A DNA stretch of 64,000 bases from Leeuwenhoekiella parthenopeia (GCF_020782115.1 NZ_JAJGMW010000019.1:1-64000), one strand, 5' to 3'. Shown: positions 29,601 to 38,170, counted from the stretch's first letter. Notes: a model not told the origin generated them from the sequence alone. Numbers and translations: made by a program.

Positions 29601-29698
29601 TCTGTCACTGTACCTGATGCCTGAATGGGATCACCGGTCTGTGCGAAAAGCCCCGATGAAAACAAAACAAGAACCATTAAGGATAATATTGATCTCAT
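26663..29698 (-). CDS. susC: SusC/RagA-family TonB-dependent outer-membrane transporter
   Basis: 1011 residues. The signal peptide (MRSILSLMVLVLFSSGLFAQ) is followed by a carboxypeptidase-regulatory-like domain (about 25-100, ASGTVTDMTGMPLPGVNVIVKGT), a TonB-box region (EEVVVIGYGTQTR), a plug domain (about 115-225, GRVAGVNISSTSGSPG and INVLKDATAGIYGVRAANGVILITTK) and a 22-strand barrel to the final aromatic residue (YTAGLNFKF). It imports oligosaccharides released by the surface glucanases, powered by TonB/ExbBD. It is the first gene of the enzymatic part of the PUL and is followed by susD 10 bp later. A TAGATTTG box lies 19 bp upstream. Confidence 0.97.
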   Translation of the reverse strand: MRSILSLMVLVLFSSGLFAQTGDPIQASGTVTDMTGMPLPGVNVIVKGTSRGTSTNFDGEFSLSVLQSGTLVFSYLGFQPKEVTVTSTNPITVQLVEDASALEEVVVIGYGTQTRKEVTGAVAVVGSETIEEQNPVRIEQALQGRVAGVNISSTSGSPGSASTINIRGISTNGDNRPLILVDGAVIEDLSVLNPNDIESINVLKDATAGIYGVRAANGVILITTKTGRKNTDLRVNVDSYVGVQETTRKLPVLNATEYGAIINEAFVAGNQAPPFPNLRNLGMGTDWQDEVFRKAFLSDVNATIYAGGENSTYSIGLGYLDQDGIVGGGAANFERFTGRGSYNLDITDNLKFKASGIYTNSNRSTLLENTLGSVLFNAVNMDPTRPVRDANGDFTLATGLGNEVINPVAQIANTFNGTQVDKITGTVGLSYGFLDNFKIESNYQFNYSEVRNRAFNPSGLNYGDGKVFNNLGRNEYFVNDSFFRDYTWDNLLTYTNTIADDHNITALLGMSAFRTSGEFYNFTGRGVPGNTFAEASLVGAEEVIDARTVSGGPNEFDQRLLSYFTRLQYNFKEKYLFSALLRRDGSSNFGPENKFGYFYALSGGWVLSDEDFFDSEFINFAKLRGSYGLLGNDRIGAFGFVSTLNGEGTYVFDDELVFGVAPGQLSNPEIKWERQKTYDIGVDLELFSSAIRITADYFNKRTEDLLLVPQVSGLLGVTAPGSSPPIVNAGSVENRGFEFSINYNQIISDDADFNIGYNFTTLKNEVLQVGNQSGFIPGGSFGFGQEAPARMEAGFPIGYFYGLQTNGIFQTQAEVDAHATQANAVPGDLRYVDQNGDGVIDGDDRVNIGDPIPDVTMGLNIGFNYKNFDFTAYAYASIGNDIVRAYDRNQNLTNKTNYVLNRWIGAGSTDTYPRVTIGPNSNLLFSDFYVEDGSYLRLQNVQVGYSLGNDVIEQLGISKLRFYVAVANAFTLTKYQGFDPSASSGAPIGGGIDQGFYPVPRIYTAGLNFKF

Positions 29699-29716
29699 AC
29701 ATGTTTAATTTGAAAT

Positions 29717-29724
29717 CAAATCTA
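29717..29724 (-). promoter_or_regulatory. Candidate -7 promoter box (TAGATTTG) for susC and the PUL operon
   Basis: This is an exact TAnnTTTG match on the minus strand, implying a leader of about 12 nt before the ATG at 29698. A TTG at 29741-29739 lies upstream, but closer than the usual -33 spacing. Confidence 0.4.
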
Positions 29725-29947
29725 CCCGCAAGCATTAACAATTCCTTAAAATCTGCCTTTACAAAAAATCAACAACCCCGGTATTAACCGGCATAACCGA
29801 AAAAAACTCAACGCAAACGCTTTCGTAATAAGGCTTAAGGACAGATGTTAAAATTAAGAATGTAAAATCAAAAAACACTCAAAAACACCACATTACAGGC
29901 TTTTGTATAGGTAATGTTGAGTTCTAAACCAGACTTGTATAGGTCTT

Positions 29948-32767
29948 TTAGATCGAAAGAATATACTCAACAAGTCCATCCTCGCGCTCTAAATCCATTT
30001 TTTTACGCAAACGATATCTTTTTATCTCTACACTGCGTACCGAAATGTTAAGTAATGGAGCAATCTCCTTGGAAGTCAGATTCAAGCGGAGGTATGCGCA
30101 AAGTTTTAGGTCATTTGGAGTAAGCTTGGGATGCAGGCGCTTGATCTTCTTTAAAAAGTCTTTATCTGCATTATTGAAAGCCTCCTTGAAGAATTCCCAA
30201 TCCTTTTTAGGATCCAGATTGTTATCTATGATTTTAATAACCGTCTTTGTGTTTTTTTGTTCGGTCTGCTCCAACTCCTTTTTAATGGTGTTGAGCAACT
30301 CGTTTTTCTTAACCAGATTCATGGTAGAAGCTGCCAGCTCACGGCTCTTACTATCTACATCCTGCTGTAGTTTTTCATTCTCAAGCCTGATAATCTCCCG
30401 CTGCTTTTCAGAATTGGCCAATTCAATCCTGCGGTTATTGATCTCGATGAGTCGTTGTTTTTGCTTCCGGTAGTAACGCCGGTTATAAATTTGAATTCCT
30501 GCAATGAGCAGAAGCCCTAAAACAACATAACATACAATAGCGAGTATAGATAAGTACCAGGGTCGTTTGATCTGAAAAGGATAGCTAAGTGTGTTTTCTG
30601 AGTACGATTCCCCAATACGCGCCCGTACTTCAAAAACATAGTCCCCATGCGGAAGATTCTCGTAAGAAACCAGTGCTTCAGGTGACCAGGCTGACCACTC
30701 CTCGTAATAGCCCTGTAGCCGGTACTGATAAACCACAGCACGAAATTTGTCGTATTGCGGCACGCTAAACATAAACCTAAAATTTGACTGCTCATTGGGA
30801 TAAGGCTCCCTGTTGTCCTGATCGATGTATTGCAACTTTCCATCCCGGGTACCGTTCTCGACACCGCGTAGTCGTATGCTGAACCCTTCCTCGCGGGCCT
30901 CATTCAGGTCAAAAAGCGTATATCCGGTTGAATTACCCAACAAATACACGTTGGCGCCAACAGGAGTAATATTCTCAAAACCCGGAATATCCCTGCGAGC
31001 TTTCGCCGGTAAGGCAAAACGGTTTATTTCAAACTCATCAGCCAGAATGCCCGGTTTCAGATAACTGATTTCCTGCGAATTAAAAGACCACAAGCGATCA
31101 TTTGCGTCGTCATAAGTTAGTTTTCCGGTGGTGTAAGTACCTGTTTCAAAAAAACTCCTGGTAAGCAAACTATCAAGCTGAAAAGCTTCGGTCTGTTTAT
31201 CGAGTTCATAAACACCCGCATTACTTACGTAGAACAAGCGGTCTTTATAAGGTGTTATACCCGCTTTTTCTGCCGGGGGTAATTCAGGTATCAATTCATA
31301 ATTGCGAACACTTGTGAAATTTTCGTTTACCGAAACCTTAAAAACCCCTTTGTACTCGTGACTCACATAAATGGTCTGGTTTGGTCCGAGACCAAAATAC
31401 CTGCTTGAGATATCAAAACCGGAAATTTTATTTCTAAGCTGCCAGCCATTGGCTGTATTTTGCAAGACATAAAGACCGCTGTAATTTCCCTGAATGGCGA
31501 GTCCCTGGGCTTTAGAAAGCCATTGTACCTGCCAGGTACCCGGTGTTCTGGCAAGTTGCTTAACCTGGGCTTTATCCACCAAAAAAGTCCCCTCGTGATG
31601 ACCGCAAAACAAATCATCCCCTATTTTAGTTAGGCTCCAAACCTGTCCTTTAGTTCCGGGAATTAATTGATAATTGCTTGTTTTATCCTGAATAGTACGG
31701 TAAAATAATCCCTGATTGGTGCCCAGGTACAAATAGTCCCCTACCCGAGCTGAAGTATATACCGAACCCAGATTACCGGCATTGTCCCTAAACACTTTAA
31801 AAGCAGTGCTGCTGTTGATAACGCTTATACCGTTGTCAAGTCCCAGCCATACGTTAGCATCCCGGTCTTCTTCAATTGAAAGCACCGTATTATTAGTGAT
31901 GCCACGCTGCTGGTTGAGAACGTAATCAAAATTAAAGGCCTCATCTAAATGTATCAGACCTGAAGAAATAGTACCCAGCATCAGGGAGCCGTCTCTGAGC
32001 TTTTGGCAACTGTAAATAACCGCCTCCTGAACACTTTGAGGTACGGTAAGAGTCGACACTTCATCATTCTTCAAACTGAAAAACCCTGAACGTGCCATGA
32101 TCATAATATAACGACTTTCACTTTTGAAAAAGCCGACCAGAACATCAGACTTTAAGAACTCCGCATCTGATAGTAAGACCGCCTTTCCTTCCTGAAGCTG
32201 AAAAAGCCCCTGCCCTTCCAGTTGAAAATAGACCGATTTATCAATGCGAAAAGCTTTGGTTATATTACCCCGGGGAGAAAACGTTTCAAGACTCTGATTT
32301 TGGGTATCGTAGCTGTAAATTCGGTTTAAAGACTGAAACAGTACCAGGTTGTCGATGGTAAAAATATTCCAGAACTGTTCATCCTCGACCAGTTGCAATT
32401 CCTTCTGGCTGCTTAAGGAATGATATTCTAAAAGTCCTTTCCGGTTGGGTTCCCAGTAGCCAAATTCCATATAGGCTCCCGTGTAGATACGATTGCCACT
32501 GGCCTCAACGGCTCTGATGATGGTTTTATTGGGGGAATCGTAAACGCGCCAGCGTGCTCCGTCATATTCCAGCAGACCCGAGTTGTTAGCCACGTAAATA
32601 AAATCATTGGCTCCCTGGGTGATGGCCCAGTTTTGATTCTCTGCTGCATACTCTTCGGGCGAAAAGTTTTGCACAGGAGGCAACTCCTGCCCTATCATCG
32701 CAGGCAGAAAGAGTATAAAGCAAAAAATGAAATACAGAAATCTCAACAAGACGGTGTTTTTAAGCAA
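29948..32767 (-). CDS. Membrane-spanning sensor-regulator: beta-propeller, Y_Y_Y domain and LuxR-type HTH (SusR-like)
   Basis: 939 residues. A signal or anchor segment (about 1-27) is followed by a two-component-regulator propeller region (about 30-620, with repeats such as NTVLSIEEDRDANVWLGLDNGISVI), a Y_Y_Y domain (about 650-720, ending YENLPHGDYVFEVRARIGE), one transmembrane helix (about 730-752, WYLSILAIVCYVVLGLLLIAGIQIY split around the core), a long coiled coil (about 755-850) and a C-terminal LuxR/GerE-type HTH (LTPNDLKLCAYLRLNLTSKEIA). There is no histidine kinase or receiver domain, so this is a one-component, membrane-tethered activator rather than a hybrid HTCS. It presumably senses glucan oligomers in the periplasm and activates the adjacent susC operon. 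Upstream it follows the Wzi-like gene by 24 bp. Confidence 0.88.
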   Translation of the reverse strand: MLKNTVLLRFLYFIFCFILFLPAMIGQELPPVQNFSPEEYAAENQNWAITQGANDFIYVANNSGLLEYDGARWRVYDSPNKTIIRAVEASGNRIYTGAYMEFGYWEPNRKGLLEYHSLSSQKELQLVEDEQFWNIFTIDNLVLFQSLNRIYSYDTQNQSLETFSPRGNITKAFRIDKSVYFQLEGQGLFQLQEGKAVLLSDAEFLKSDVLVGFFKSESRYIMIMARSGFFSLKNDEVSTLTVPQSVQEAVIYSCQKLRDGSLMLGTISSGLIHLDEAFNFDYVLNQQRGITNNTVLSIEEDRDANVWLGLDNGISVINSSTAFKVFRDNAGNLGSVYTSARVGDYLYLGTNQGLFYRTIQDKTSNYQLIPGTKGQVWSLTKIGDDLFCGHHEGTFLVDKAQVKQLARTPGTWQVQWLSKAQGLAIQGNYSGLYVLQNTANGWQLRNKISGFDISSRYFGLGPNQTIYVSHEYKGVFKVSVNENFTSVRNYELIPELPPAEKAGITPYKDRLFYVSNAGVYELDKQTEAFQLDSLLTRSFFETGTYTTGKLTYDDANDRLWSFNSQEISYLKPGILADEFEINRFALPAKARRDIPGFENITPVGANVYLLGNSTGYTLFDLNEAREEGFSIRLRGVENGTRDGKLQYIDQDNREPYPNEQSNFRFMFSVPQYDKFRAVVYQYRLQGYYEEWSAWSPEALVSYENLPHGDYVFEVRARIGESYSENTLSYPFQIKRPWYLSILAIVCYVVLGLLLIAGIQIYNRRYYRKQKQRLIEINNRRIELANSEKQREIIRLENEKLQQDVDSKSRELAASTMNLVKKNELLNTIKKELEQTEQKNTKTVIKIIDNNLDPKKDWEFFKEAFNNADKDFLKKIKRLHPKLTPNDLKLCAYLRLNLTSKEIAPLLNISVRSVEIKRYRLRKKMDLEREDGLVEYILSI

Positions 32768-32791
32768 GATACTTAAAACCGAAGTTAACTT

Positions 32792-34147
32792 CTAAAACTG
32801 ATACCGGTAGTTAAGCCCAATTCCCAGATTTTCTTTGGAGAGGTTACTGTAATCTACTCCAAACAAACCGGTAAAGCTTCCAAACTTACTGGGATAGGTA
32901 AGCTCCAGAAAGGAATAAATCGCTTCCTCGGTTACAGGATAGGGTCTGCCGTAAGTACCCAAATTTTTCACATAACTCACTTTACCCTTAAAATTGAACT
33001 TGCCCAGAGTACCTGCGGCTCCAAGATGATGAATGTAAAAGCGATCGTTGATATTTTTACTTTGTGGATTAACCCGATCCGGGATTACAAAAGGCAAACC
33101 TATGATGCGGTTGTGGTATTGCCAACCGGTATTGTAAATGCCGTTCCAGAAATAACTGTCGCCACCACTAAAGCTTCCACCATTTGATGCGTTTCCAAAA
33201 CGCCCGCTTTGCGAAACAGTTTGCACATATTCATAAATTAGAGCATCGATAAAACCCAAGTTTTCAGGCTCGAGATACGCGCCCCAGACCCCATCGGGAA
33301 AATTGCTGAGTTCAATCCCAGAGGTATCTTCAAAAAGTGACTGATGGTACATTCTCAAATAAAAGTTTTCGCGGGTCAAATCATAGGCAAGTTCGTAAGA
33401 TCCTAAACCATTTCCTAAGGAGTTTACCTGCTCACCACCAAATGCACCAGAATTACTGGATCCCTGCCCGAAAAAAACATCTATAAAATCCCTGAAACCG
33501 GAAGGTTGCTTTCCAAATCGGGGATTACTTGAAGTCCCTCCAAACTGTACATAATGCTTCATACTGCCGCTCAGGCGATCTCCCGGCGAAAAAACCAGTG
33601 CCAGCTCGAGGCTTTTGTGATGTACCTGTGCATTTTCAACCACCCGGTCGTCTCCCAGAAAGTAATGTCCAAAAGTGGCATTGGCTTCAAACCATTTAAA
33701 AATTTTGAAGGGTTCGGTCATTTGTAAATAGACTCCGGGTAAAGCACGTGCGTTGTTACTCCAGATGATATCTCCACCTACACTAGAGATTCCGCTTAAT
33801 TTTTCGTCACGATGCTTTAAACCAAGATCGGCTCTGATGATCTTCCACTGATAGGTGCCATAAAGCTGGTCTAGGATTGCCCCGTCATACAAACCATCTT
33901 TGTATAATACCCCTCCGCCCAATTCAAAGCGGTTATCTTCATTTAAAGCCTTTTCGTATTTTGTCTCTGCCAGAGCATAAAAGTTGGTCTGCTCATCTAC
34001 GCGGCCTTTTTGATTGGCATAAAACCAGAAGTTATTAGCATCGCCGCTTGAGGCCATTCCGCGCAGCTCAATTGAAGTTACCAGACTGTCCTGGGCCTGT
34101 AATACGGAAACGAGCATCAGGCTCAGGAGACTAAAAAGGGTTTTCAT
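32792..34147 (-). CDS. Wzi-family outer-membrane beta-barrel (capsule/EPS assembly)
   Basis: 451 residues. A signal peptide (MKTLFSLLSLMLVSVLQAQ) precedes an outer-membrane barrel built of alternating strands and ending in NLGIGLNYRYQF with a C-terminal Phe. The layout, including the SNNARALPGVYL loop and the PFKIFKWFEANATFGHYFLGD strand pair, matches Wzi-like capsule assembly proteins of Bacteroidota. Wzi anchors or organises capsular polysaccharide at the outer membrane. Its left neighbour on the same strand (24 bp) is the PUL regulator, and its divergent neighbour is the PHP phosphatase of capsule systems, which supports the capsule link. Confidence 0.82.
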   Translation of the reverse strand: MKTLFSLLSLMLVSVLQAQDSLVTSIELRGMASSGDANNFWFYANQKGRVDEQTNFYALAETKYEKALNEDNRFELGGGVLYKDGLYDGAILDQLYGTYQWKIIRADLGLKHRDEKLSGISSVGGDIIWSNNARALPGVYLQMTEPFKIFKWFEANATFGHYFLGDDRVVENAQVHHKSLELALVFSPGDRLSGSMKHYVQFGGTSSNPRFGKQPSGFRDFIDVFFGQGSSNSGAFGGEQVNSLGNGLGSYELAYDLTRENFYLRMYHQSLFEDTSGIELSNFPDGVWGAYLEPENLGFIDALIYEYVQTVSQSGRFGNASNGGSFSGGDSYFWNGIYNTGWQYHNRIIGLPFVIPDRVNPQSKNINDRFYIHHLGAAGTLGKFNFKGKVSYVKNLGTYGRPYPVTEEAIYSFLELTYPSKFGSFTGLFGVDYSNLSKENLGIGLNYRYQF

Positions 34148-34205
34148 AATTGCTTGTTTTGAACGTGGAGGGAAGTTCTTAACATCTTAAACCGGTCAAT
34201 ACATG

Positions 34206-34213
34206 TACTTTTG
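34206..34213 (+). promoter_or_regulatory. Candidate -7 promoter box (TACTTTTG) for the PHP phosphatase
   Basis: Exact TAnnTTTG match 19 nt before the ATG at 34233. Confidence 0.4.
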
Positions 34214-34232
34214 CACAAAATAAACCGGCAGC

Positions 34233-34970
34233 ATGTTTTCTATTTTCAGTTCTAAAAAACTCCTCGCCTCCAGGTTAGGCGAATTTACAGATATTCACAA
34301 TCATATACTACCCGGAATCGATGATGGGGCTAAAACACCTGAAGATTCTCTGGAATTGCTCTCCCATTTTAAGGAACTGGGAATCACAAAGCTTATCTGC
34401 ACACCGCATACCATGAGTGATTTTCACCCCAATACACCTGAAACTATTTGTGGAGCCCAAAACAAACTGGAGAAGTTCTTAGCCGAAAAAGGCCAGGATG
34501 CTTTCAACATACGCGCTTCATCTGAGTATATGATGGACAGTGCCTTTACCGATTTACTGGAAGCCAAAAAAATCCTGCCGCTTAAGGAGCAGTTTGTTTT
34601 GGTCGAAATGTCTTATCTGCAACCTCCGGTAAACCTGCGCGAAATTTTATTTAAAATAGGCAACGCCGGCTTTGTTCCCGTACTGGCACATCCCGAGCGC
34701 TACGCCTTTTACCACAGCAAATACGACACCTATACCGAATTGAAAAGCATCTGCAAATTTCAGCTTAACGCACTTTCAATCACCGGCTATTACGGTTCGG
34801 GAATTGCCAAAACAGCGCTCAAGCTTCTGGAAGATGGGATGTTTGACTTCTTTGGGACCGATACCCATCATATGCGGCATATTGAAAACCTGAAGAACGC
34901 CAAATACCCCGGTAAATACGAGCAGGCTCTGGAACGCATCATCAGCAATACTACTGAGACATTTAGCTGA
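34233..34970 (+). CDS. CpsB/YwqE-type PHP protein-tyrosine phosphatase
   Basis: 245 residues of a single PHP-fold metal-dependent domain. Metal-binding motifs in order are DIHNHILPGIDDGA, CTPHTM, VLAHPERY and GTDTHH. This pattern is typical of CpsB/CapC/YwqE phosphatases that dephosphorylate bacterial tyrosine kinases controlling capsule chain length. It is cytosolic. It is encoded between the Wzi-like gene and a sugar-nucleotide cassette on the opposite strand. No tyrosine kinase (Wzc) gene lies in the window. Length is normal for the family. Confidence 0.9.
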   Translation: MFSIFSSKKLLASRLGEFTDIHNHILPGIDDGAKTPEDSLELLSHFKELGITKLICTPHTMSDFHPNTPETICGAQNKLEKFLAEKGQDAFNIRASSEYMMDSAFTDLLEAKKILPLKEQFVLVEMSYLQPPVNLREILFKIGNAGFVPVLAHPERYAFYHSKYDTYTELKSICKFQLNALSITGYYGSGIAKTALKLLEDGMFDFFGTDTHHMRHIENLKNAKYPGKYEQALERIISNTTETFS

Positions 34971-34973
34971 AAT

Positions 34974-35966
34974 TTATTCTGAAGTAATCCTTTCTAAAAG
35001 CGACTGAGCTTCTTTTACCCTGTAGTTCTGGGCGGAACGTATACATTGCAGCAGTAAGGCTGAATCAAGCAGGGTTTCTTTGGTATTGCTAACCAAGACC
35101 AATGATCCGGTATACGCAGTACTTTCCATTTCGGTGGAAGCTTTAAGCTCTTCATTTTCTTTTTCGGATGAAAAGAGCGGTTCGTATTCCAGGGGATAAT
35201 CTTCCTTATTGATACCCAAGGATTCCAACACCCGGTTTGCAACCTCGGGTACGGTTAACAGTTCATAATCCTTTGGAATATAGACTCCCGAAGCTGCACC
35301 TCCCATCAAAACGGCTAACATAGGCATCAACTGCCCGGGCTGCACGAAAGCCCTCCTGGACTCCTTTCCGCGAATAATAAGCGGCTGATTTTTAGCAATA
35401 CGTTCTTCAAACAAGGGCACAACAGAACCTGACGAACCGTACACATTGCACAACCGCAGGATGTGAATTTCAATATTTTGATTTTGCTTCTGCTCGCTCA
35501 GCGCATACATTTCAAAGAGCTTTTTGGTGCGTCCCATCACACTCTGAGGATTTACTGCTTTATCTGTTGAAACAAAGATGAATCGAGCTACCTGATGCGC
35601 TATCGCCTTATCGAGAATCTGCTTAGCTCCTGTAAAATTGGTATTAATAGCTGCACACACGTTAGTCTCAACCATAGAGACGTGCTTGTAAGCCGCCGCG
35701 TGTATAAGCGTCGTGACTTTGAACTCATTGAACAGATGCGTAACGAAAGCTTCATTGCAAATGCTGTCTATAAAATACCTGATCGCGGTATTCGGGGCGA
35801 CCTGTTTTAATTCAAGTAACAAGCCGTGTAAAGCCGTTTCGGCAAAATCAACCAGAATCAACTGTTTTGGATTGCGTTTAGCAAGACCCAGGGTGAGTTC
35901 GCGGCCAATGCTTCCTGCGGCTCCCGTGATTAGAATGATTTCGTTCTGTACTGAATGTTGCGTCAT
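34974..35966 (-). CDS. CapD/FlaA1-type nucleoside-diphosphate-sugar dehydratase/epimerase (soluble form)
   Basis: 330 residues of an SDR enzyme. The NAD(P)-binding motif TGAAGSIGRE lies at about 15-24, and the AAYKHVSMVETN and STDKAVNPQSVMG segments are diagnostic of the CapD/FlaA1/PglF group (UDP-GlcNAc 4,6-dehydratases). Only the catalytic half is present; the four-helix membrane part of PglF/CapD is absent, so it resembles soluble FlaA1/PseB-like forms in length. It probably makes a 4-keto-6-deoxy sugar nucleotide used by the aminotransferase encoded 2 bp upstream. Substrate and stereochemistry cannot be read from sequence. Confidence 0.88.
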   Translation of the reverse strand: MTQHSVQNEIILITGAAGSIGRELTLGLAKRNPKQLILVDFAETALHGLLLELKQVAPNTAIRYFIDSICNEAFVTHLFNEFKVTTLIHAAAYKHVSMVETNVCAAINTNFTGAKQILDKAIAHQVARFIFVSTDKAVNPQSVMGRTKKLFEMYALSEQKQNQNIEIHILRLCNVYGSSGSVVPLFEERIAKNQPLIIRGKESRRAFVQPGQLMPMLAVLMGGAASGVYIPKDYELLTVPEVANRVLESLGINKEDYPLEYEPLFSSEKENEELKASTEMESTAYTGSLVLVSNTKETLLDSALLLQCIRSAQNYRVKEAQSLLERITSE

Positions 35967-35968
35967 AA

Positions 35969-37108
35969 TCAGCGCGAAAAATACGCAATTAGCGTTTCCT
36001 GAATGTAGTTAAGTTCGGTTTTTGTGAGTCCGGCACCGCTGGGCAGGCACAGGGCGTTTTGCCAAAGACTTTCGGCAACGGGATTCCCAAAATAGTGTTG
36101 TTCTTTATAGATTCCCTGTAAATGCAAGGGTTTCCACGGCTGGCGGCTTTCAATCCCGGCACTTTGCAAGTGTTGCAGTAGGCCTTTTGGCGTAGCGTTT
36201 TCCTGAGGTGTACTAAAACGTAAAACATTCAGCCAATAGTTTGAAAAGCATTCCGGTGGTTCGTTTAACAATGCAACACCTGATTGTTCTTTGAAAATTT
36301 CGCTATACACTGCGTGTATATTCCGCTTTGCGGAAACCTTAACATCCAAAGACTGCAACTGACTTTTTCCTAAAGCTGCATTGAGACCGGGCATTGCATA
36401 ATTATAGCCCACCGTGTCGTGCTCAAAAGCTTGCTGAGTGATTTTCGCCTGACTCGCGAGATGCCGTGCCAATTTTGCCTGTTCCGCATTTTTACAAATC
36501 AATGCTCCGCCCCCACCGGTGGTGATGATTTTATTGCCGTTAAAGGATAAGATTCCAAAATCGCCGAAAGTCCCGCAGGCGTTTCCAGCAACACTGCTTC
36601 CGAGTGCTTCTGCAGCATCTTCAATAAGCGGAATCTCGTATTCCTGTGCAATCGCTGCGATCTCCTGAATTTTGCACGGAATACCGTATGAGTGAACCGC
36701 TACAATCGCAGCCGGTTTTTTATGCTGACTTAAACAAAATTGAATAGCCTCGAGCACTGCATCGGGATCCAGGTTGTAGGTTTCAGGCTCGCTGTCTACA
36801 AAAACCGGAATGGCGTTGAGATATGCGATGGGATTGGCAGTAGCTACATAGCTCATCGTCTGGCAAATCACAAAATCGCCACGTTTCACCCCGGCCAAAA
36901 TAAGCGCCAGATGTAATGCGGCAGTACCTGAATTTAAAGCAACAACCTCAGCTTCGGTATTTAAATGCGCTTTTAAATCCTGCTCAAAAGTCTGTACAAA
37001 AGGACCACCCGCTGTAATCCAGTTCTCCTGCAAAGCCTCCGCCACTGCGTTAGTATCCGTTTCGTTAAGCAACGGAAGCGAAAGACCTATTTTGGGCGTT
37101 TTAGTCAT
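35969..37108 (-). CDS. DegT/DnrJ/EryC1/StrS-family PLP sugar aminotransferase
   Basis: 379 residues. Family features include GTAALHLALILAGVKRGD (phosphate binding), VHSYGIPCKIQEIAAIAQEYEIPLIEDAAEALGS split around the conserved Asp, and the PLP-lysine segment FNGNKIITTGGGG. It transfers an amino group to a 4-keto (or 3-keto) sugar nucleotide. Similar to PglE/LegC-type enzymes that work after a 4,6-dehydratase, which is exactly the gene 2 bp downstream. It lies 12 bp after the WecA/MraY-like transferase, so all three are one operon. No acetyltransferase was seen nearby. Confidence 0.9.
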   Translation of the reverse strand: MTKTPKIGLSLPLLNETDTNAVAEALQENWITAGGPFVQTFEQDLKAHLNTEAEVVALNSGTAALHLALILAGVKRGDFVICQTMSYVATANPIAYLNAIPVFVDSEPETYNLDPDAVLEAIQFCLSQHKKPAAIVAVHSYGIPCKIQEIAAIAQEYEIPLIEDAAEALGSSVAGNACGTFGDFGILSFNGNKIITTGGGGALICKNAEQAKLARHLASQAKITQQAFEHDTVGYNYAMPGLNAALGKSQLQSLDVKVSAKRNIHAVYSEIFKEQSGVALLNEPPECFSNYWLNVLRFSTPQENATPKGLLQHLQSAGIESRQPWKPLHLQGIYKEQHYFGNPVAESLWQNALCLPSGAGLTKTELNYIQETLIAYFSR

Positions 37109-37120
37109 AAATACACTGTA

Positions 37121-38170
37121 TTACTTTTCTTCTTTAAACTGCTTTACCAAAAGTCTGAGGTAAAAATGAAACCCAAACCAAAGCATCGCTTGTAAAACAA
37201 AATACAGATAAATTCCGGTTACGGGAACCAGATAAACCGCCCCCAATACCTGAATAAGGGTTGCCAGAAAAACCACAAGCGCGATAAAGGCAGGACGGTA
37301 ACCCACGCGCAACAACAAGGAGTAACTGTGTAGCTTATCGCGTTCAAATAAGGATTTACCGGCACGAAGACGCAGACTAAAAACCCGCAGCGTATCAAAA
37401 ACGGGAAACCAAAATAAAGCTATTGCGACTGGCAGACGCTGGCTGTAGGTCTCGAGCCAGTAGTTAGTTGTAGAAAGGTCTGCTTCAATAAATTTGATGA
37501 GTAACACACTGCACAACAAGCCCAGAAACAGCGAACCGCTATCACCCATAAAGATCTTGGCAGGTTCTTTATTGAGCATTCTAAAACCAAATACCGCGGC
37601 AACCACTACAAATAAAAACGGATTGAAAAAAGGGATCTGAAAAAACAGCATCCCTAAAATTGCCGTAAGCGCAACGAGAGCTGCCAGTCCGTCTGAACCG
37701 TCAATAAAATTAAACGCGTTGGTACCAAAGGTGAGAATCGCTATACTCAGAATAACACTTAACGCATAAGGCATCAGCAGAAAACGATCTTCAAATAAAA
37801 CCGTTTCCAAACGTACATCGGCCACGACGACCACAAAGCCAATAAGAACGAGCTGGGCAATGAGTTTGGGTAACCAGCCTAAAGATTTGAGATCGTCTAT
37901 CAAACCCAAAATAAATATGCCGGTCAGCCCCAGAAAAAGCCATTTTTCGGTCACAAGAAATTCGGGGTAAAACCAGGCTGAGGCTCCAAAAATTCCCAGA
38001 ATTATCGCAATACCTCCTGATGCCGGCACTGCTTTTTTGTGCAGTTTTTTTCCGCCTCCGGCATCACTAAAAAGGTCTGCCAGTCGGGTTTTGTAAAGCA
38101 GCATACATAAACCGTAGGTAAGCAACAGAGCTATAAACGGCGGCAGTAAATTGGCTAAAGAATAGGGCAC
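37121..38170 (-). CDS. MraY/WecA/TagO-family undecaprenyl-phosphate sugar-1-phosphate transferase
   Basis: 349 residues, about ten transmembrane helices. Family motifs are ILGLIDDLKSLGWLPK (metal/active-site Asp pair), NAFNFIDGSDGLAA (nucleotide and catalytic Asp region) and AKIFMGDSGSLFLG. The loop near the end is shorter than in MraY and lacks its signature, fitting the WecA/TagO branch that starts O-antigen, teichoic or exopolysaccharide chains from UDP-GlcNAc-like sugars. It is the first gene of the three-gene minus-strand cassette, 12 bp before the aminotransferase, and probably loads the modified or unmodified sugar on undecaprenyl phosphate. Confidence 0.9.
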   Translation of the reverse strand: MPYSLANLLPPFIALLLTYGLCMLLYKTRLADLFSDAGGGKKLHKKAVPASGGIAIILGIFGASAWFYPEFLVTEKWLFLGLTGIFILGLIDDLKSLGWLPKLIAQLVLIGFVVVVADVRLETVLFEDRFLLMPYALSVILSIAILTFGTNAFNFIDGSDGLAALVALTAILGMLFFQIPFFNPFLFVVVAAVFGFRMLNKEPAKIFMGDSGSLFLGLLCSVLLIKFIEADLSTTNYWLETYSQRLPVAIALFWFPVFDTLRVFSLRLRAGKSLFERDKLHSYSLLLRVGYRPAFIALVVFLATLIQVLGAVYLVPVTGIYLYFVLQAMLWFGFHFYLRLLVKQFKEEK

